A stretch of 43,283 bases of DNA from Pseudomonadota bacterium (GTDB lineage: Bacteria; Pseudomonadota; Alphaproteobacteria; Rhizobiales; Beijerinckiaceae): NCBI GenBank assembly GCA_023450615.1, contig JAEXGT010000062.1, positions 1 through 43,283 of the forward strand. The letters are read 5' to 3'. Shown piece after piece: positions 39,626 through 43,283 of this stretch. A program made the translations under genes and the position numbers. A model generated the notes under the pieces. It had not been told where the DNA came from, searched no databases, and saw nothing but the letters and a program-made list of their open reading frames with translations. Numbering within the stretch: position 1 is the stretch's first letter; each line of letters begins with the position of its first letter.

Positions 39626-40246
39626 ATGTCGAGCGGGGCGGTAGTTTATGTGGTAGATGACGACCTAGGAGTTCGCAAAGCGCTCTCTTTTTTGCTAGTG
39701 TCTGCCGGTCTGAACGTCCGCTTGTATGAATCAGCGACTGCCTTTCTGAAGGAAGTCGTCGACCCTGGCCGCTGTTGCATCGTTACGGATGTCCGCATGC
39801 CCGGGATCGACGGGCTGGAATTCATTCGTCGCCTGAACGAGCGCGGCCTCAACGTCCCTGTCATCGTCATGACAGGCCATGCTGACATACCCCTCGCCGT
39901 TGAGGCCATGAAGGCTGGCGCGATCGACTTCCTGGAGAAGCCGTTCCGCGAAGACCGCTTTCTCGAAGTCGTTCGCTTCGCCCTCGTCTGCGATGAGAAA
40001 AGTGTCCGAAGAAGCCAGGAATTGCTGAAGACTCAGGCCCGGCTGCAATCTCTCTCGCAGCGCGAGCGGCAAGTGCTTGATTGCCTCGTTGCCGGAAAGG
40101 CCAACAAGGTCATTGCCCACGAGCTCAACATCAGCATTCGGACGGTCGAAATCCACCGCTCGAACGTTATGGCTAAAATGGAAGCGAGGAATTTTTCCGA
40201 ACTGATCCGAATGGCCCTGTTCATTGAAACGCCGAGTTCGACCTGA
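39626..40246 (+). CDS. FixJ/NarL-family response regulator
   Basis: 206 residues. The receiver domain (about 5-120) has acidic residues at 11-13, phosphorylation site Asp55 (IVTDVRMPGIDG), Thr83 and Lys105 (FLEKPFRED). A LuxR-type helix-turn-helix follows at about 142-190 (LSQRERQVLDCLVAGKANKV, with RTVEIHRSNVMAKM as recognition helix). The ATG at 39626 has AGGAG ten bases upstream. No histidine kinase is adjacent, so it is an orphan in this window. Divergence from the flgB operon suggests, but does not prove, that it controls flagellar genes. Confidence 0.9.
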   Translation: MSSGAVVYVVDDDLGVRKALSFLLVSAGLNVRLYESATAFLKEVVDPGRCCIVTDVRMPGIDGLEFIRRLNERGLNVPVIVMTGHADIPLAVEAMKAGAIDFLEKPFREDRFLEVVRFALVCDEKSVRRSQELLKTQARLQSLSQRERQVLDCLVAGKANKVIAHELNISIRTVEIHRSNVMAKMEARNFSELIRMALFIETPSST

Positions 40247-40352
40247 CTGCCAAGTCAAAGAATGCGTGCAACCTGTCGCATGACATTTCAGCGAAAGATG
40301 GGTTGAATGATACATTCGGGAAACTCCCCTCCTTCATAGGCTACGCCGCCTG

Positions 40353-43127
40353 ATGCTCTCCGCAAGATGCCTTCTCCCAATCCCCAGCGACAGATCCGGC
40401 GAGATGCTAGGCGAGGCCGACGCAGCGCTTTATGTTGTTTCAAACAGCAATCGCTGGTCACGCGCCACATTGAGTTTCGAAGGCGTGGAAGCTGATACCT
40501 GGTGCGAGTTCAGCTTTTATCTGGAATGGCATCCTCAAGAGAGCAATCGCGCTGTCCACGACTTTGCCTTAGTCGGAGTTGACTTCCTGACTGAGGATGG
40601 ATCGAGCATCGACTTTGCGTATGTCCCAGGCTTGACCAGAACTCAAATCGACCCTCATAGCTGGCATGTGAGCGGTCCTGATTTCTGCAACCATGATGGA
40701 TCGGGGTACAGGGTCTCACTCGGGTTCTTTGTCCCTTCTCCCACACGCAAGTTGTCAGTCGGCATCCGAAGCTGGCGCAATTCTCATCCCTTCACCATTC
40801 GCGACCCGAAGCTCCTTCAGAAAGCGGCCTCTCCGTCCGAGAATGAAGCAGCGTCGCAGGAAGCGGATTGGGCGAAAGTCGCCAGTTCCCTCCGCCCCTT
40901 GAACGCGCGCCGCACTTGGCTTGCCCTCAAAGCCGAGCCGTCCTGGATGAGATTTGCGCTCCTTGCAGGGCGCAGGCTTCTGATCCGCGGTCAGATCATC
41001 AATGAGAATCCGGGGCTGCAAGGAGCCTTAGCGCGCATTGTGTATCGCGACGCCCTGGGATCTGAATTGCCCCTCCCTTATCCGGAGACGGAAGAAGCGC
41101 CTACGATTGGAGCCTTCATCGACATTCCCGTCCATCGGCAGGCACGCCGCTTCACTCTGGATCTCATCCCGCCGCCCGGCGCTGCGAGCGTTGACGTTGG
41201 ATTTCAGACGTGGAGCGACAAAGGCGGAATGGATCTGGTGACGCCTCTTGAAATGTCGCTTGACGACGATCTGACGTTGGAAGCGATATCGGGCGATGAC
41301 ACCCCTGATGCCGGGGCCTTTCTGAAACAGCTCATCGCCTGTCTTGACCTTCCATTGCCGGCGAAGTCTGACTCAAATTCCATCCTGGCGGAGTTGGTCG
41401 ATCCCGAGGCTCTGCTCGCGCCTCTAAGTGTTCATGACAAGCTTCGAGCCGTGCAGCGCGGCGGGAGTAGCGAGCTTTCAGAGAACGGTCTGGCTCTCGC
41501 CAACTTTCCGGCTTGGCCCCTGCCGAATAAGCCGCGATGGACGGAGGATCCTTTTCAATCGCCCGCCTGGAGGCTCGAGTTCCAATCACTCGGCTGGCTC
41601 TTCGGTCTTGTCCGCGAAGGAAAGGCGGATGATCTCAGCCGCGCGGTCGACTTGGCTGTGTCCTGGTCGCGAGCCAATCCATGGGGAGCCCCTGCCGATC
41701 TGATCAGTTCCCATCCGCATGCGCTCTCGGCACGAACCGAAGTGTTTCTTCGCCTTTTGTCCCTTAGCGCTCGATCAGATAAATCCTTTGAAACGCCAGA
41801 ATTCCTGACACTGCTTGCGGAAGCGATACGGCATGCATTCGCTCTCGCGCAGATTCTGGGTCAGAATGTTTTCTCGCATTCCGCTGTTCATTTACACGCA
41901 GCCTGCGCCTTGTTTGCCTTGGCAAGGTGTCTTCCACGCCTCCCCTTGGCCCCTCATTGGAACTCCATTGCCTTGGCGCATCTGGATGCTGGATTCGACA
42001 GGTTCTTTGATGAAGACGGCACTTTCATCGAGCAGTCCCTGGATATTCAGTTGGAAGCGGGCTCTCTGGGCCTGATCCTCGGACATCAGATTGACGCCCT
42101 GCCCGAAGCACAAGCGTTGTGCGACCGGCTGAATGAGCGTCTTCGGAAGAATCTGCGGACCCTGGTGGCCGTAACCGCACCATCCGGTTCCCTGCCTCCG
42201 TTCGGCGATGCTCCCTATCAATATCATCACGCATCGTGGCTTCGCCGGCTTCTGTCAGGATACGGCGCAAAGCTCCTTTCCGATCACGAGCTCGCTGCCG
42301 AATTGTCGTATCCACCGGGCAAAAGGCTCTTCACTTCCCAGCAGGCGGGATTGGTTGCGGCACGCCATTATGAGCGCAATCCTCAATGGGCCTATTTTTG
42401 CACTTCCTTGAATGGTCGGCACCATGACAATGGGCATCATGATTGCACGTCCTTCGTCTATGCGAATGGCGGCGCGCCCTGGATCATTGATCCCAAGGGT
42501 TCAAGCCTGCAAGAAACAGGTGCAGCCCGCCAGTATCTTGTCTCCTCAAGGGCCCACAACATCTCGCTTCCAAATGGGCGGGGTCAGCTTGGCGGGATAG
42601 GGTGGCTTGAGGCTCATGAAGAGCTCGCCGGAGCAAGCATCTTCGTTGTCGGCAGCAATGTGCATGGCACCGACTATATCCATCACCGCATCTTCATCAC
42701 TCTCGATAGTCTGGATGCCATCGGGGTACTCGACCACTTTGTGTCTCAGTCAAAGCCCACCACCTTCGAAGGCTTTTTGCATTTCGACACGGATATCCTC
42801 GTCGCCATCGCCAGCACGCAGACGGGTGTCGCCTACCGGAAAAGGGAGAAGCTGATGATCATCCCTTACACGGTCAATGGGCACTTCAGCGGCATGAACG
42901 TCGAGAACGGGCGGAATGATCGGGCATCGAAAATGCAAGGATTTGTTGCCCGCCCCTCGGGCGGCCTGCAGCCCGCGAATGTTCTGAGCTACAGGATCTC
43001 CGGCCATGAAATCGTCTGCGGCGGGGTGCTGCTGGCCGTCAACAACAAGGCCGCCGGTGAACTTTCCGGGTTGCTGGAAGCGGCAAGCGCCAAAGCCGTC
43101 CTCAACCGCCTGTCCTCCGCGCGCTAA
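40353..43127 (+). CDS. Heparinase II/III family protein
   Basis: 924 residues. The C-terminal part (about 660-900) shows the heparinase II/III fold signature, with LNGRHHDNGHHDCTSF and VYANGGAPWIIDPKG at about 683-715; the central part (about 370-640) looks like the alpha-toroid of these polysaccharide lyases. The first 320 residues appear to be two beta-sandwich-like segments (RATLSFEGVEADTWCEFSF, then SWMRFALLAGRRLLIRGQII), perhaps carbohydrate-binding. No signal peptide is evident, which is unusual for a secreted lyase. The start is uncertain; the ATG at 40353 lacks a clear ribosome binding site. Its substrate cannot be inferred; a link to exopolysaccharide is plausible but unproven. Confidence 0.82.
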   Translation: MLSARCLLPIPSDRSGEMLGEADAALYVVSNSNRWSRATLSFEGVEADTWCEFSFYLEWHPQESNRAVHDFALVGVDFLTEDGSSIDFAYVPGLTRTQIDPHSWHVSGPDFCNHDGSGYRVSLGFFVPSPTRKLSVGIRSWRNSHPFTIRDPKLLQKAASPSENEAASQEADWAKVASSLRPLNARRTWLALKAEPSWMRFALLAGRRLLIRGQIINENPGLQGALARIVYRDALGSELPLPYPETEEAPTIGAFIDIPVHRQARRFTLDLIPPPGAASVDVGFQTWSDKGGMDLVTPLEMSLDDDLTLEAISGDDTPDAGAFLKQLIACLDLPLPAKSDSNSILAELVDPEALLAPLSVHDKLRAVQRGGSSELSENGLALANFPAWPLPNKPRWTEDPFQSPAWRLEFQSLGWLFGLVREGKADDLSRAVDLAVSWSRANPWGAPADLISSHPHALSARTEVFLRLLSLSARSDKSFETPEFLTLLAEAIRHAFALAQILGQNVFSHSAVHLHAACALFALARCLPRLPLAPHWNSIALAHLDAGFDRFFDEDGTFIEQSLDIQLEAGSLGLILGHQIDALPEAQALCDRLNERLRKNLRTLVAVTAPSGSLPPFGDAPYQYHHASWLRRLLSGYGAKLLSDHELAAELSYPPGKRLFTSQQAGLVAARHYERNPQWAYFCTSLNGRHHDNGHHDCTSFVYANGGAPWIIDPKGSSLQETGAARQYLVSSRAHNISLPNGRGQLGGIGWLEAHEELAGASIFVVGSNVHGTDYIHHRIFITLDSLDAIGVLDHFVSQSKPTTFEGFLHFDTDILVAIASTQTGVAYRKREKLMIIPYTVNGHFSGMNVENGRNDRASKMQGFVARPSGGLQPANVLSYRISGHEIVCGGVLLAVNNKAAGELSGLLEAASAKAVLNRLSSAR

Positions 43128-43150
43128 GCTGCGCCTACACCATTATTGAC

Positions 43151-43175
43151 GCCCGCATGAAGCGGGCATCCTTTC
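43151..43175. terminator. Hairpin between convergent genes
   Basis: GCCCGC (43151-43156) and GCGGGC (43162-43167) pair around a 5-base loop, followed by ATCCTTTCTT on the plus strand. It probably terminates the heparinase-family gene and may serve the convergent gene at the window edge. Confidence 0.55.
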
Positions 43176-43187
43176 TTAAAGTGTCGG

Positions 43188-43283
43188 TTAACCGAACAAG
43201 GCGTCGATTGCGTCCTGAGAGGTGATGCCCTTATCGGTTGTCAAAGCTGGGCCATTCAGAAGCGCGTCGTCACCATCACGGGT
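43188..43283 (-). CDS. C-terminal end of an unidentified gene (cut by window edge)
   Basis: Reading the minus strand, an open frame enters at 43283 and stops at the TAA at 43188-43190, giving the last 31 residues of a protein. The tail reads DDALLNGPALTTDKGI followed by TSQDAIDALFG. The SQDxIDALF pattern resembles the N-terminal FliM motif that binds CheY (LSQxEIDxLL) and the C-terminal CheY-binding peptide of CheZ. The frame is supported only by its openness and this motif, so both the coding status and any motility role are tentative. Confidence 0.5.
   Translation of the reverse strand, partial: TRDGDDALLNGPALTTDKGITSQDAIDALFG

Noticed and set aside
43176..43192. Possible second CtrA box (TTAA...TTAACC)
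   Set aside because: The spacer between the half-sites is eight bases, not seven, and the right half overlaps a stop codon at the end of a convergent gene.
1..43283. tRNA, rRNA, CRISPR arrays, insertion sequences, prophage genes
   Set aside because: No such genes, repeat-spacer arrays or transposase motifs were recognised in reading both strands.

Overview
The window is almost entirely a flagellar gene cluster of an alphaproteobacterium, most likely a member of the Hyphomicrobiales (Rhizobiales). The pointers are the alphaproteobacterial flagellin regulators FlaF and FlbT, the rhizobial-type periplasmic motility proteins MotC and MotE, a short FlgD, a FlgJ reduced to its rod-binding domain, an Omp19-like lipoprotein and a perfect CtrA box. 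A Methylobacteriaceae/Microvirga-like host is my best guess, but it is a guess.

Layout. Positions 1-2299 (+) hold two chemoreceptor genes, the first truncated by the window edge, with near-identical signalling ends. A small membrane protein gene follows (2538-3140, +). On the minus strand lie a DUF1217 protein, a small exported protein of unknown function and a flagellin gene (3168-5525). A 447-bp regulatory region precedes flagellin and carries a CtrA box, a sigma-70-like promoter candidate and a structured leader.

A long minus-strand operon runs from flgF (20324) down to cheR (5973): flgF, fliI, flgE, flgK, flgL, flaF, flbT, flgD, fliQ, flhA, fliR, a fliJ-like gene, flgJ, a flgN-like gene, a fliL-like gene, cheY, cheB, cheR. 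Diverging from flgF, a plus-strand operon (20523-26362) encodes motA, fliM, a small membrane protein, fliN, fliG, flhB, an unknown protein and an Omp19-like lipoprotein. Converging on it is a second long minus-strand operon (39181 to 26374): flgB, flgC, fliE, flgG, flgA, flgI, motE, flgH, fliL, fliP, fliF, fliH, motB, motC, fliK and a lytic transglycosylase. Most neighbours within these operons overlap by 1-7 bases or are separated by a few tens of bases, indicating co-transcription and translational coupling.

A FixJ-type response regulator (39626-40246, +) diverges from flgB across a 444-bp region rich in dyads. A large heparinase II/III-family protein follows (40353-43127, +). The right edge cuts a minus-strand gene whose last residues resemble the switch-binding motif of FliM.

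Together the genes supply the export apparatus (FlhA, FlhB, FliP, FliQ, FliR, FliH, FliI and a FliJ-like protein), MS ring, rod, P and L rings, hook, hook-filament junction, switch, stator (MotA, MotB), the rhizobial MotC/MotE accessory system, one flagellin and part of the chemotaxis pathway (receptors, CheR, CheB, CheY). CheA, CheW, FliD, FliS and FliO were not found here. No tRNA, rRNA, CRISPR array or insertion sequence was seen.
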